This document shows positions 42,874-52,226 of a DNA stretch of 64,000 bases, piece after piece. Source of the stretch: Deltaproteobacteria bacterium (GTDB lineage Bacteria > Myxococcota_A > UBA9160 > SZUA-336). Below the pieces are notes generated by a model. That model was not told where the DNA came from. It ran no database searches and was given only the letters and a program-made list of their open reading frames with translations. The position numbers and the translations under genes are program-made. How positions within the stretch are numbered: position 1 is the stretch's first letter; every line of letters starts with the position of its first letter. The stretch is taken from assembly GCA_029261925.1 (NCBI GenBank), contig JAJDAJ010000040.1, positions 1 to 64,000 of the forward strand, written 5' to 3'.

Positions 42874-44177
42874 GACTCGCCTCCGCCGAGCGCCTGCGCC
42901 AGCGCCGCGAGGCTGGCGTCGAGCGCGCTGCGGTCGCCGAGCTCCTGGCGCAGGAAGCCGTCGATCGCCCCGCGCCGCTCGATCGCCTCGTCCACGCGCG
43001 GATCGCTGCCGCGCGCGTAGGCGCCCACCTGGATCAGGTCCTCCGAGTCGCGGTAGGCGGCCAGCAGCTGCCGCAGGTGCAGCGCGGCGGTCTGGTGCTC
43101 GGGGGCGGTGACGGCGGGCATGGCCCGGCTCGCGCTCGCGAGCACGTCGATCGCCGGGAAGTGGCCTCGCTCCGCGAGCTCGCGCGAGAGCACGATGTGG
43201 CCGTCGAGGATGGCGCGCAGCGCGTCGGCGACCGGATCCTCCATGTCGCCGCCCTCGACCAGCACCGTGTACACGCCGGTGATGCTCCCGCTGGGCGAGC
43301 GGCCCGCGCGCTCGAGCAGCGTGGGCAGCTCGGCGAAGACGCTCGGTGTGTAGCCGCGTGTGGTCGCTGGCTCGCCGCGAGCCAGGCCCACCTCGCGCGC
43401 CGCGAACGCGAAGCGCGTGACCGAGTCCATCATCAGCAGCACGTCGAGGCCCTGGTCCCGGAACCACTCCGCGATCGCGGTGGCGACGTAGGCGCCGCGC
43501 GTGCGGAGCAGGGGCGGGGAGTCGGACGGCACGGCGACCACGACGGTCGACGCGCGCGCCGGGCCCAGCTCGCGGTCGATGAACTCGCGCACCTCGCGCC
43601 CCCGCTCCCCGACCAGCCCGATCACGCGCACGTCCGCGTCGGTACCGCGCACCATCATTCCCAGCAGGCTGCTCTTGCCGACGCCCGAGCCCGCGAACAG
43701 GCCCACGCGCTGACCGCGGGCCAGCGTGGTGGCGGCGTTGATGGCGCGCACGCCCGAGTCCAGGGCCTGATCGAGCAGCGGGCGCTCCATTGCGGGAAGC
43801 GGCTCGCGGTACAGTGGCGCGCGCTCGCCCGGGGGCAGCGGCGGACCGCCGTCGATCGGCTCGCCGAGGGCGTCGATCACGCGGCCGAGGAGGAACGGGC
43901 CCGCGCGCACCGCCGAGGCCTCGGACAGCGGCCAGACCGGCGCGCCCGCGCTCATCCCGCGCATGCTGCCCAGCGGCATGATCTGCACTCGACCCTCGCG
44001 GAAGCCGACGACCTCGGCGGGCAGGAACTCCCCCTCGAGCTCGACCTCGGCCATGCCACCCACGGGCAGCTCGATTCCGGAGGCCTCGGCCACCAGGCCG
44101 CGCACGCCCGCCACGCGCCCGCCGGCGATCGGCCGGGCATCGCCCAGCGCCGCGTGGATGGCCGCCGGCGCGCTCAC
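42870..44177 (-). CDS. fliI: flagellum-specific ATPase FliI
   Basis: A 435-residue F1-beta-like ATPase that powers export. The Walker A motif is GLFAGSGVGKSSLLGMMV and the Walker B strand LDVLLMMDSVTRFAFAAREV. The C-terminal ELGDRSALDASLAALAQ region is family-like. I chose GTG 44177 (VSAPAAIHAAL), which overlaps the fliH stop as GTGA and gives the usual length. The frame is open upstream but reads as arginine-rich shadow of fliH. Confidence 0.96.
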   Translation of the reverse strand: MSAPAAIHAALGDARPIAGGRVAGVRGLVAEASGIELPVGGMAEVELEGEFLPAEVVGFREGRVQIMPLGSMRGMSAGAPVWPLSEASAVRAGPFLLGRVIDALGEPIDGGPPLPPGERAPLYREPLPAMERPLLDQALDSGVRAINAATTLARGQRVGLFAGSGVGKSSLLGMMVRGTDADVRVIGLVGERGREVREFIDRELGPARASTVVVAVPSDSPPLLRTRGAYVATAIAEWFRDQGLDVLLMMDSVTRFAFAAREVGLARGEPATTRGYTPSVFAELPTLLERAGRSPSGSITGVYTVLVEGGDMEDPVADALRAILDGHIVLSRELAERGHFPAIDVLASASRAMPAVTAPEHQTAALHLRQLLAAYRDSEDLIQVGAYARGSDPRVDEAIERRGAIDGFLRQELGDRSALDASLAALAQALGGGES

Positions 44178-44806
44178 CCTGCGTCTCCCGCCGCGTCGAC
44201 GCGGCGGCGCGCGGCGCCGAGCAGGCGCTCCGGCCGACCGTCGTAGACGCGCGCCGGGGTGTGCAGCACCACGTCCCCCGGTGAGAGCGCGGGGTCGGCC
44301 TGCACCTGGATCCGGCCGTCGGTCAGGTCGAGCTCGAGCTCGGGCAGGTACGCCCGGACTCGCTCCAGATCGCCGGGCGCGACGTGCAGCACCCCGACGC
44401 CGTCGTCGCCGAGCTCCGCGATGCACTCGCGGGCGATGCGGGTGACGGCCTCCGGATCGCTCTGCAGCTCGGCGCGGAGGATGCGGCGCGCGATCTCGGT
44501 CGCGGCCTCGACCAGCACGGCCTCGGCGTCCATCAGGCGCTGCTCGCGCACGATGGCCATCGACTTGGCGACCGCCCGGAACTCGTCGAGCACGGGCGAC
44601 AGCTCCTTGAGCGTGGCATCGCGACCGATCTGCTCGCCCTCGGCCAGGCCGTTGCGATGGGCCTCGTCGGGAGTCAGCTCGCGCGCGGCGTCGCGGTCGA
44701 TGCGCTCGAAGGCGATCACCTCCTCGAACTGGCCCGGCGCGACCTCGGGGTCCTGCGTGCGCAGGTCCACGAAGCTGGGACGTCGGATGAGATCAGATGA
44801 GCTCAT
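44174..44806 (-). CDS. fliH: flagellar assembly protein FliH
   Basis: A 210-residue regulator of FliI. The N-terminus is acidic and has the GLAEGEQIGRDATLKELSP segment. The C-terminal half has the FliH/HrpE/V-ATPase E pattern (VEAATEIARRILRAELQSDP, RIQVQADPALSPGDVVLHTP). It overlaps fliG by 14 bases. Confidence 0.9.
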   Translation of the reverse strand: MSSSDLIRRPSFVDLRTQDPEVAPGQFEEVIAFERIDRDAARELTPDEAHRNGLAEGEQIGRDATLKELSPVLDEFRAVAKSMAIVREQRLMDAEAVLVEAATEIARRILRAELQSDPEAVTRIARECIAELGDDGVGVLHVAPGDLERVRAYLPELELDLTDGRIQVQADPALSPGDVVLHTPARVYDGRPERLLGAARRRVDAAGDAG

Positions 44807-45806
44807 CGCCGTCTCCCTGGCGGCTCGGGCCGATGATCTCGCCGCGCTCGACCATCTCGCGGGCCGTGTTCGCGATCTTCTGCTGGGCGTCCTCGACCTC
44901 GGACAGGCGCACCGGGCCCATGGTCTCGAGGTCCTCGAGCAGAGACGCCGACACGCGCTGCGACACGTTCGAGAGGAACTTCTCGAGCATGGACGGCTCG
45001 GCGCCCTTCAGGGCGAGGACCAGGGTCCCGTTGTCGATCTTGCGCAGCAGCTGCTGGATCCCTCGATCGTCGATGTCGAGCAGGTCGTCGAAGGTGAACA
45101 TGCGCTCGCGGATGATCCCGGCGACCTCCTCGTCCTGCTCTCCGATCGCCTCGAGCAGCGAGCCCTCGCTGGCCCGGTCCATGTTCATGAACATCGAGAC
45201 GGCGACGTCGACGCCCTCCATCTCCTGCGCCTGCGCGGCGCCCTCGAAGCCGGCGATCTCGCGCTCGAGCGCGCGGTTGAGCTCCGCGAGCATGTCCTCG
45301 CTGATCTTCTCCATGCGCGCGATGCGCATGACCACGTCGACCCGCAGGTCCTCGGGCAGCGCCAGCAGGATCTCGGCCGCCTGCAGCGGCGGCAGCTGCG
45401 AGAGGATGAGGGCGCAGGTCTGCGGGTACTCGCGGCTCAGGATGCGGCCGATGACGCGCGCGTCGATCTCGGCGAGCGTATCCTGGATCTTGCCGATCTC
45501 GACGTCGGTGCGGCCGAAGATGTTGCCGAGGCGCTCCTCGTCGAACGAGCTGCGGATCAGCGCGTCGACCGACTTGCCCGCGAAGCCACGGGCGCCGTAC
45601 AGGCGAGTGGCGAAGTCGGTCGCGACATCGTCGACCACGTCGTCCGTGGGCTCGCCCAGGTCCTGATCGGCGCGATTGATGCGTGCGATGTCGCGATCGC
45701 CCATGTCCTTGAGGATCTGAACCGCGACCTCCTCGTTGAGCAGGCGCAGGATCAGCGCGACTTTGTGCGGGCCCGTGAGGCGTTTCTTGGCGGTCTTGCG
45801 GGCCAA
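44793..45806 (-). CDS. fliG: flagellar motor switch protein FliG
   Basis: A 337-residue rotor protein: HKVALILRLLNEEVAVQILK and FADRLYGARGFAG-like N-terminal region binding FliF, the armadillo middle part (ALILSQLPPLQAAEILLALP), and the C-terminal torque domain with MFTFDDLLDIDDRGIQQLLR, VLALKGAEPSMLEKFLSNVS and QRVSASLLEDLETMGPVRLS. The charged torque-helix residues are present. It lies four bases after fliF. Confidence 0.97.
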   Translation of the reverse strand: MARKTAKKRLTGPHKVALILRLLNEEVAVQILKDMGDRDIARINRADQDLGEPTDDVVDDVATDFATRLYGARGFAGKSVDALIRSSFDEERLGNIFGRTDVEIGKIQDTLAEIDARVIGRILSREYPQTCALILSQLPPLQAAEILLALPEDLRVDVVMRIARMEKISEDMLAELNRALEREIAGFEGAAQAQEMEGVDVAVSMFMNMDRASEGSLLEAIGEQDEEVAGIIRERMFTFDDLLDIDDRGIQQLLRKIDNGTLVLALKGAEPSMLEKFLSNVSQRVSASLLEDLETMGPVRLSEVEDAQQKIANTAREMVERGEIIGPSRQGDGDELI

Positions 45807-45810
45807 CGTT

Positions 45811-47418
45811 CTACTCGCGCAGCAGCTGCCTCATGGCGTCTGCGACCAGACGCGGGTTCTCGTTGGAGAGCTGCTCGCGCAGCCTCTCGGCCTCGGAGAC
45901 GACACGGCGCACCGCTTCCTCGCCGCTCTCGCCGGGGACACCGCCCGCCGCCGAGGTCGAGGCCACGATGTTCGCCAGTGTGAGCTGCTTGAGCGCCGGC
46001 CGGATCACCAGAAAGACGAGCAGGTAGATCCCGATGAGGATCGCGCCCGTGCGCGCCAGGCCCGGCAGCAGCATGAAGAGCTCCGGGCGCTCCCAGAGTG
46101 GCAGCGGGCCGGCCGAGGCCACGTCGTCGAGCGGCGAGTGGAACGGCAGGTTCTGCACCTCGATCACGTCGCCGCGCGGCTCGTTGAAGCCGACGGCCCG
46201 CTTGACGATCTCGCCGATCTGCGTGAGCTCCTCGGCGCTGCGCGGCTGGTACACCGGCGCGGCGTCGGCGGGGAGCTCCTCGCCCTCGGCCGCGACGGGC
46301 TTGTCCCACTTGCCGTCGACCAGCACGGCGATCGACAGGCGTTCGATGCCGCCCATCGGGATCAGCGTGCGGCTGCGGCTGCGGCTGACCTCGAAGTTCG
46401 TGGTCGACCGGGTGACGCTCTCCTCGGCCGAGCCTCCGCCGGTCGCATTGCCGGCCGCGCCCCCGGGCACGTTCGCGGCGGCGCCGGCCACGCCGCCGGT
46501 GGTCAGGGAGCCGGGCTCGCTGCGCGTCTCCTCGCTGACCTGCTCGCTGATGACCGCGGTCTCGTCGGGGTTCACGCGATCCGCGTTCTCCTCGATGCGC
46601 CGGCGGTCGATGGTCGCCGAGACGGTGACCACTGCGGCCTGCGGGCCGAGCGCGGCGTCGAGCAGGCTCTGGGCGCGGCTGACCAGACGGCGCTCCAGGC
46701 TCCGCTGCAGGTCGAGCGCATCCGCGGCGAGCATGTCGTCCTCCTCGCCCGAGCCCGCGCGCGCCAGCAGCCGCCCCTGCGTGTCCAGCAGGGTCACCTG
46801 ATCCACCGAGAGCCCGTCGACCGCACCGGCCACCAGGTGTCCGATGCCCTTGACCTCGGAGCCCGAGAGCGTCTCGCCGGGGCGCAGGCTGACCACCACC
46901 GATGCCGTGGGCTTGTTCCGGTCGCGCTGGAAGACCCGCCGGTCGGGCAGGTTGATGTGTACGCGCGTCCAGTTGACCGGGTCGAGCTGGCTGATGGTGC
47001 GCGAGAGCTCGCCCTCGAGCGCGCGGCGGAAGCGCACGCGCTCCTGGAAGGGCGTGCTGCCCAGCCCGGACTCCTCGAAGACCTCGAAGCCGACCGGGCC
47101 GCCGCCCGGCAGGCCCTGCGTGGCGAGGTCCAGGCGCAGGTCGTACACGCTCTCGATCGGCACCTGGATCACGGTGCCGGCGTGCGAGAGCTTGTACGGG
47201 ACCTCCCGGCCCTCGAGCTCGTCGACCACCTTGGCGGCGTCGGTGGGCTCGAGCCCCGAGAACAGCGTGGCGTAGTCGGGCCGGTTCGCCACGGAGATCA
47301 GCAGGGCCAGCGAGCCGGACGTGATCAGCACGATCGAGGTGAGCGCCACGCGCTGGGCGGCGTTGAGCGCGGCCCAGAAGCCCGAGAGCTGGCGGAGGAG
47401 TCGGTCGAGCCCGATCAC
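45811..47418 (-). CDS. fliF: flagellar MS-ring protein FliF
   Basis: A 535-residue membrane-ring protein with two membrane helices (ALTSIVLITSGSLALLISVA near the N-terminus and ILIGIYLLVFLVIRPALKQL near the C-terminus). The ring-building motifs YATLFSGLEPTDAAKVVDEL and ALEGELSRTISQLDPVNWTR lie between, and a cytoplasmic FliG-binding tail (LSNENPRLVADAMRQLLRE) ends the protein. Confidence 0.97.
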   Translation of the reverse strand: MIGLDRLLRQLSGFWAALNAAQRVALTSIVLITSGSLALLISVANRPDYATLFSGLEPTDAAKVVDELEGREVPYKLSHAGTVIQVPIESVYDLRLDLATQGLPGGGPVGFEVFEESGLGSTPFQERVRFRRALEGELSRTISQLDPVNWTRVHINLPDRRVFQRDRNKPTASVVVSLRPGETLSGSEVKGIGHLVAGAVDGLSVDQVTLLDTQGRLLARAGSGEEDDMLAADALDLQRSLERRLVSRAQSLLDAALGPQAAVVTVSATIDRRRIEENADRVNPDETAVISEQVSEETRSEPGSLTTGGVAGAAANVPGGAAGNATGGGSAEESVTRSTTNFEVSRSRSRTLIPMGGIERLSIAVLVDGKWDKPVAAEGEELPADAAPVYQPRSAEELTQIGEIVKRAVGFNEPRGDVIEVQNLPFHSPLDDVASAGPLPLWERPELFMLLPGLARTGAILIGIYLLVFLVIRPALKQLTLANIVASTSAAGGVPGESGEEAVRRVVSEAERLREQLSNENPRLVADAMRQLLRE

Positions 47419-47428
47419 TTCATTGCTC

Positions 47429-47719
47429 CTAGCGTCCCGTCTGCAGGAGCTCGTTCACGCCCTGAACGATCCGGTTGCGGATCTCCATCATCAGGCGGAA
47501 CGACCCCTCGGCGTTCGACATCGCGACCATCGCCTCGTGAATCGATCCCTCGCCATCGACGGCGAGGTTGCGGATCCGATCGGCCGCCTCGACCTGGTCG
47601 GCGTTGGCGTCGCGGATCGCGCTGGTGATGGTCTTCGCGAACGACGAGCCGTCACCCGGCTCGTCGGTCCGGACGTGGCGCGTGGCCTCATTGCCGCTTC
47701 CGATCGACTCGATCGTCAT
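47429..47719 (-). CDS. fliE: flagellar hook-basal body protein FliE
   Basis: A 96-residue rod-MS-ring junction protein: SSFAKTITSAIRDANADQVE, SIHEAMVAMSNAEGSFRLMM and EIRNRIVQGVNELLQTGR are the family motifs. The ATG overlaps the flgC stop (TGATG). Confidence 0.95.
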   Translation of the reverse strand: MTIESIGSGNEATRHVRTDEPGDGSSFAKTITSAIRDANADQVEAADRIRNLAVDGEGSIHEAMVAMSNAEGSFRLMMEIRNRIVQGVNELLQTGR

Positions 47720-48150
47720 CAGCTCGTCCTGCCGATGCGCAGCGCCCGCAGCGCCATGTCGCGGCTCGCCTGCAGGGCCTGCAGGTTCGCCTCGTACGAG
47801 CGGCGCGCGTTCATCAGGTTGACCATCTCCTCGACCATGTCGACGTTGGGCATGTTCACGATGCCGCGCTCGTCCGCGTCCGGGTGGCCGGGGTTGAAGA
47901 CCTCGCGCGGCGGGCGCGGGTCCGTCGCGACCCGGTCCAGGCGCACGGCGCGCACCGCGCGCTCGAGCTGACCCTCGAACGGACCGCCCACCGGGACCGA
48001 GCGCAGAACCGGATCACGACGGCGGTAGGGCCCGCCCTCGGCGCTGCGCGTGGCGTTCGCGTTGGCCAGGTTGGCCGTGGCCAGGTTGGCGCGGGTGCGC
48101 TCGACCCCCAGGCCGGCCCCCGCGATCTTCAGCGAGCTGAAGAAGCTCAT
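47719..48150 (-). CDS. flgC: flagellar rod protein FlgC
   Basis: A 143-residue proximal rod protein: SLKIAGAGLGVERTRANLAT at the N-terminus, then VNMPNVDMVEEMVNLMNARR, SYEANLQALQASRDMALRAL at the C-terminus. The length matches the family. The start overlaps the flgB stop by four bases. Confidence 0.96.
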   Translation of the reverse strand: MSFFSSLKIAGAGLGVERTRANLATANLANANATRSAEGGPYRRRDPVLRSVPVGGPFEGQLERAVRAVRLDRVATDPRPPREVFNPGHPDADERGIVNMPNVDMVEEMVNLMNARRSYEANLQALQASRDMALRALRIGRTS

Positions 48151-48536
48151 CGCACCTCCCTCGCGATCGGATTCAGCGCCCCCCAGCGATCCATCAGCTC
48201 GAAGATCGCCTGGTAGCGCATGCGGTTGTCCATCAGCTTCACGAACTCGTCCTCGAGCGAGACGTTGTTTCCGTCGAGCCTGGGGGCGGCGTCGGAGCGG
48301 AGCACCCGTGCGCCGACGCGGTCGAGATTCCCGTCCGCCGTCAGGTGCCTGGGGTTCGACTGTGCCGGAGCCACGCCCGACTGCTGGTCGAAGCGATCGC
48401 GCAGGACCACGTCGAAGGCGCGGTAGCCGGGCGTGTTCGCGTTGGCGATGTTCGACGCGATGACCTTCTGACGCTCGTTGTGGAACTCGAGCGTCTTCTC
48501 GAGAACCGTGCTGAGCGGATTCGGGATCAGGCCCAT
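48147..48536 (-). CDS. flgB: flagellar rod protein FlgB
   Basis: A 129-residue proximal rod protein: VLEKTLEFHNERQKVIASNI with ANANTPGYRAFDVVLRDRF, and LEDEFVKLMDNRMRYQAIFE at the C-terminus. ATG 48536 is chosen by homology; the frame upstream is open but runs through the promoter region. It is first in the large flagellar unit, 27 nt after the predicted sigma-54 start site. Confidence 0.96.
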   Translation of the reverse strand: MGLIPNPLSTVLEKTLEFHNERQKVIASNIANANTPGYRAFDVVLRDRFDQQSGVAPAQSNPRHLTADGNLDRVGARVLRSDAAPRLDGNNVSLEDEFVKLMDNRMRYQAIFELMDRWGALNPIAREVR

Positions 48537-48573
48537 GGGCGCACCTGTGTCGGGTTCATCCGGACCGTTGGTG

Positions 48574-48589
48574 AGCAAGCGACGTGCCA
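48574..48589 (-). promoter_or_regulatory. sigma-54 -24/-12 promoter upstream of flgB
   Basis: The minus strand reads TGGCACG-TCGC-TTGCT, a complete match to the sigma-54 consensus TGGCACG-N4-TTGC(A/T). The GC at -12 is 48576/48575, giving +1 near 48563 and a 27-nt leader before the flgB ATG with AGGTG as a possible ribosome site. The gene just upstream encodes a sigma-54 activator. Confidence 0.9.
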
Positions 48590-48605
48590 GTGCCGGAAGT
48601 GCCCG

Positions 48606-48627
48606 GCTGCGCACGACCGTGCGCAGC
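48606..48627 (-). promoter_or_regulatory. 22-bp near-perfect palindrome upstream of the flgB promoter
   Basis: GCTGCGCACG and CGTGCGCAGC are perfect 10-bp arms with a two-base centre (AC). It lies about 17 bases upstream of the -24 element and 46 bases after the stop of the sigma-54 activator gene. It could be an activator-binding site or a hairpin terminator of the regulator gene. No T-run is present. Confidence 0.5.
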
Positions 48628-48672
48628 TGGCGTTCCCGGCCCTCACTCGCCCCGGCAGCATCTGCCCGCTCC

Positions 48673-50043
48673 TCATCGACCCGGCGAGATCTGCCGGGTC
48701 CGCGCGCCGCGCGCCACGCCGGTCCGTGGCAGCGTGTCGGGCTCGTTGATCTCGTACTCGCGGATCTTGTTGCGCAGCGTGCGCAGGCTGATGTCCAGCT
48801 CGCGCGCCGCCTGCGTCCGGTTTCCGGAGGTGCGTCGCAGCGTCTCCACGATGAGCCAGCGCTCCATCGCCCGGATCGTCCGGAAGGGCAGCTCACCCGG
48901 CTCCGGAGGCACGCTCGCGGCCGCGGCTGCGACGCTGTCGCCGAGGGCGAGCGCGGCGGGCGGCACCGGGCGCCCGCCGTGGGTCAGGACCAGGCGCGCC
49001 ACCACGTTCTCCAGCTCGCGGGCGTTGCCCGGCCACGGGTGGCGCTCGAGCGCATCCAGGGTCTGGGCGGGCAGCTCCGGCACCCGCGCACCGCGATCCC
49101 GGTGCAGGCGCAGGAAGTGCTCCAGCAGCGCGTGCACGTCGCCGGGGCGCTCGCGCAGCGGACGCAGGCGAATCGGGAGCACGTTGAGCCGGTAGAACAG
49201 ATCCTCGCGGAAGCGCCCGGCGCGGACCTCGTCGCGCAGCGTGCGGTTGGTGGTCGCCACGAGCCGGAAGTCCACGGCCACCGGACGCTGGGCCCCGACG
49301 CGCTGCACCTCGCGCTCCTGGACCACGCGCAGCAGCTTGGCCTGCAGGCCGAGCTCCAGCTCGCCGATCTCGTCGAGCAGCAGCGTGGCGCCGTGCGCCA
49401 GCTCGAACTTGCCGATGGAGCGGGTGAGCGCTCCGGTGAACGAGCCTCGCTCGTGCCCGAAGAGCTCGCTCTCGAGCAGCCCGGCGGGCAGCGCGGCACA
49501 GTTGACGCTCACGAGCTCGCGCTCGCGGCGGGGCGAGTGGCGGTGGATCATGCGCGCCAGCAGCTCCTTGCCGGTCCCGCTCTCGCCCTCTATCAGGACC
49601 GTCGCGTCGCTGGCCGCCACGCCCCGCGCGAGCTCCAGCAGTGCCAGGGTCTCTTCGTCGCGGGTGACGAAGCCGACCTCGGTCGGATCGTCTCCGCTCG
49701 CGCTCTGGTCGAGCAGGCGCTCGATCGCCCGCTGCAGCGCATCGAACTCGAACGGCGCCACCAGGTAGTCGGTGGCGCCCGCGTGCAGCGCGTCGACGCC
49801 CGCCGAGACCTGACCGTCGCGCCCGATCAGCAGCACGGGCACGCCGCGCTCCCGCGCCGCGCACAGGAGCTCGCGCAGGGGGGCCTCGAGGCCCGCGCTC
49901 TCGACGATCAGGCCGCGCGTGTCGCCTCCGCCCAGGAGCGCGTGGGCCGTCGCCACGTCGTCGAGGGCACCGGAGACGTGCGGCGTGCGCTGGAGCGCCG
50001 CCCGCACCAGGCCGTTGCCCGCGAGGTCGAGCCAGTGGATCAA
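48673..50043 (-). CDS. sigma-54-dependent flagellar transcriptional activator (FleQ/FlrC/FlbD type)
   Basis: A 456-residue enhancer-binding protein. Residues 1-115 form a receiver-like fold with a degenerate phosphorylation site: LIVES (Glu48 where the phospho-Asp should be) and LVAPF (no conserved Lys). Residues 125-360 form the AAA+ domain: Walker A GESGTGKE (153-160), a sigma-54 contact loop GSFTGA (200-205; usually GAFTGA) and LLLDEIGELELGLQAKLLRV. The C-terminus has a Fis-type helix-turn-helix (RTQAARELDISLRTLRNKIR). TTG 50043 overlaps the upstream stop as TTGA. Its position directly before the flgB sigma-54 promoter makes it the likely master regulator of these operons. Confidence 0.92.
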   Translation of the reverse strand: MIHWLDLAGNGLVRAALQRTPHVSGALDDVATAHALLGGGDTRGLIVESAGLEAPLRELLCAARERGVPVLLIGRDGQVSAGVDALHAGATDYLVAPFEFDALQRAIERLLDQSASGDDPTEVGFVTRDEETLALLELARGVAASDATVLIEGESGTGKELLARMIHRHSPRRERELVSVNCAALPAGLLESELFGHERGSFTGALTRSIGKFELAHGATLLLDEIGELELGLQAKLLRVVQEREVQRVGAQRPVAVDFRLVATTNRTLRDEVRAGRFREDLFYRLNVLPIRLRPLRERPGDVHALLEHFLRLHRDRGARVPELPAQTLDALERHPWPGNARELENVVARLVLTHGGRPVPPAALALGDSVAAAAASVPPEPGELPFRTIRAMERWLIVETLRRTSGNRTQAARELDISLRTLRNKIREYEINEPDTLPRTGVARGARTRQISPGR

Positions 50044-52214
50044 GGCGAATCCTCCCCGAGCAGGCGGCGCACGCGACCGGCCACGCGGCGCGCGGCGTGC
50101 TGCTCGCGCGCTGCCCGCGCGAAGGCGGCGTCGCCCTCGAGGGCGCGCACCGCGCCGGCCTCACGCGCGGCCAGGTAGGCCCACGCCGGGGCCCACCAGT
50201 CGTCGGCGTGTTCGCCCTCCCGGCCCAGCAGCGTGGCCACGGCGCGCCGCTCGCTCTCCGAGCCCTCGAGACGCACCAGCGCCAGCAGGCCCGCCTTGCG
50301 CGCCGGATCGCTCGCGAGCTCCGGGTCCTCCGTCATGGACAGGCCGCGCAGCAGGTTGCGACGCGCGAGGCCCGGCCGTCCGGCCGCCGCCTCGATCTCG
50401 CCGAGCCGGAGCAGGACCGGACCCAGCAGGCGCGGCTCGCCGAGTGCGGTCGTGGCGCGGGTGTAGGTGTCGGCGGCCAGCTGGAGCTCGCCGCGTCGCA
50501 CGTGGATCTCGGCCGCCAGGGAGGCGAGGGCGAGCGCGAACGAGCCGGTCTCGCCGCCGTCGGCCTCGGCGACCAGCGCGCGCGCGGTCGCCAGGTCGCG
50601 CTCGGGGAGTCCCAGACAGGAGGCACGTCGCCAGACCGCGAGCCCGCGGCGCAGCGGGCGCGTCTCGCGCAGCTGCATGGTGCGCGACCAGCGCACGCAG
50701 GCCGAGCGCCTGCCGTCGCGCGCCATCGCCTCGACGGCGAGCAGCAGCGCGTTCTCTCGCGTCAGCTCGGGCCGCAGGTAGCGCGCCACCGTGTCGAGCA
50801 CGCCGGGATCGGCGCCGGGCTCGGCCAGGGCATGCGCCTCGAGGTCGTCGGCCACGCGGTCGATCAGGTCGTCCTGCACCAGCTGGCGCAGCGGACCGGG
50901 GGGCAGGGCGACCAGCAGCGCTCCGAGCCGCCGCTGCAGCGCGTGGCGAGCGTCCCCGGGCGCCGGTCGGCGTGCCACGAGGTAGGAGAGCAGGGCGAGT
51001 GCCGGGACCTCGGTGGTCGGGCGCACGAGCGGACCCGCGCCCCTGGGCAGGGCCAGCGAGTCCCGACCCTCGAGCCGCGCGTTCTCGATCGCCTCCACCG
51101 CGGCGAGTGCCGCGATCTGCGAGCCGGGCCAGAGCGCGGGCGCCGGTGCCGCTGCGAGCACTGCGGGCCCGTGCCGGGCTCGCGTGCGCAGCGCGCGCGC
51201 CAGCACCAGCCGGGCGGTCGCGGCGACCTGCGGCGCGGGATTCAGCTCGAGCACCGTCTCGAGCACGTCGATCGCGTCGAGCGCGCGGCCGTGCAGGACC
51301 AGCGTGTAGGCGAAGCGCACGCCTAGCAGGGCCTCGTCGGGAATGCGCCGCCCGTCGTCGAGCAGGTCGCGGTAGACCGCGTGGGCCTCCGCGAAGCGCT
51401 CCAGGTTGAACAGCGCGTCGCCGCGGCGGCGCAGCTCCCAGCGCAGTGCCGCCGGGGGCAGGGCGCCGAGCTCGAGGCGCGCCAGCAGCTCGAGCGCACG
51501 CGTCGGGTCGCGGTCCAGGAAGGCGGCCTCGGCGAGCGTCATGGTCAGGGCCGTGCCGTGATTCCCCGACATCGGTGTCCCGAGATAGGGGCGCAGGGCC
51601 GCGCGCGCCTCCGGCAGCATGCCGAGCTCGATGTAGATCTGTCCGATGCGCAGGCGCGCGCGATCCGCCTCCGCGACCGAGTCGTCGAGGCGGATGGCGC
51701 GCCGGTAGCCCTGGATCACGGCCAGCCGGTAGATCGCGTGCAGGCCCTTCGACAGCTCGTCGAGGAGCTGCGCGCGCAGGTGCACGGCGCCCGCGTCCTC
51801 CGCGAGCTCGGGCGCGCGCAGGATCTCGAGGGCACGCTGGTGCTCCCCTGACGCGTAGGCCCGCGCGGCCTCGAGCGAGCTTCCCTCGACGTTGCGCGCC
51901 AGCATGGCCGGCACGGCGTGATCCGGAAGCCGCGGCAGCTCGCGCAGCGCGGCGAGCCGCTGATCCTCGAGCTCGTCGAGGATCGGCAGCGTGCGGTCCT
52001 CGGAGAACGCCTGCAGCCCCTGTCGCGCGGCGCGCACCAGCTCCCGGACCGCCCCCTGCTCCACCCGCTGCACGAAGTGCGCCTGCCAGGCGCGCGAGTC
52101 CACCGGAGCGCGCAGGGGTGCTGCGCCGTCGGCGACGTCCTGCGCCGGCACGGCGGCGGCGGGCAGGATCACGCTCAGCAGCAGCGCTCGGAAGATCCGG
52201 GGTCGGCAATCCAC
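50040..52214 (-). CDS. periplasmic tetratricopeptide-repeat protein, function unknown
   Basis: A 724-residue protein with a signal peptide ([18 protein letters not shown]) and Ala/Leu/Arg-rich helical repeats over most of its length, for example [40 protein letters not shown] and [20 protein letters not shown]. This suggests an extended TPR solenoid in the periplasm. There is no lipobox and no C-terminal membrane anchor. The start is GTG 52214. Its stop overlaps the start of the flagellar activator (TTGA), so the two are translationally coupled. A role in flagellar or envelope sensing is suggested only by that coupling. I do not recognise a named family. Confidence 0.75.
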   Translation of the reverse strand: MDCRPRIFRALLLSVILPAAAVPAQDVADGAAPLRAPVDSRAWQAHFVQRVEQGAVRELVRAARQGLQAFSEDRTLPILDELEDQRLAALRELPRLPDHAVPAMLARNVEGSSLEAARAYASGEHQRALEILRAPELAEDAGAVHLRAQLLDELSKGLHAIYRLAVIQGYRRAIRLDDSVAEADRARLRIGQIYIELGMLPEARAALRPYLGTPMSGNHGTALTMTLAEAAFLDRDPTRALELLARLELGALPPAALRWELRRRGDALFNLERFAEAHAVYRDLLDDGRRIPDEALLGVRFAYTLVLHGRALDAIDVLETVLELNPAPQVAATARLVLARALRTRARHGPAVLAAAPAPALWPGSQIAALAAVEAIENARLEGRDSLALPRGAGPLVRPTTEVPALALLSYLVARRPAPGDARHALQRRLGALLVALPPGPLRQLVQDDLIDRVADDLEAHALAEPGADPGVLDTVARYLRPELTRENALLLAVEAMARDGRRSACVRWSRTMQLRETRPLRRGLAVWRRASCLGLPERDLATARALVAEADGGETGSFALALASLAAEIHVRRGELQLAADTYTRATTALGEPRLLGPVLLRLGEIEAAAGRPGLARRNLLRGLSMTEDPELASDPARKAGLLALVRLEGSESERRAVATLLGREGEHADDWWAPAWAYLAAREAGAVRALEGDAAFARAAREQHAARRVAGRVRRLLGEDSP

Positions 52215-52226
52215 GACCCCGCCGAC

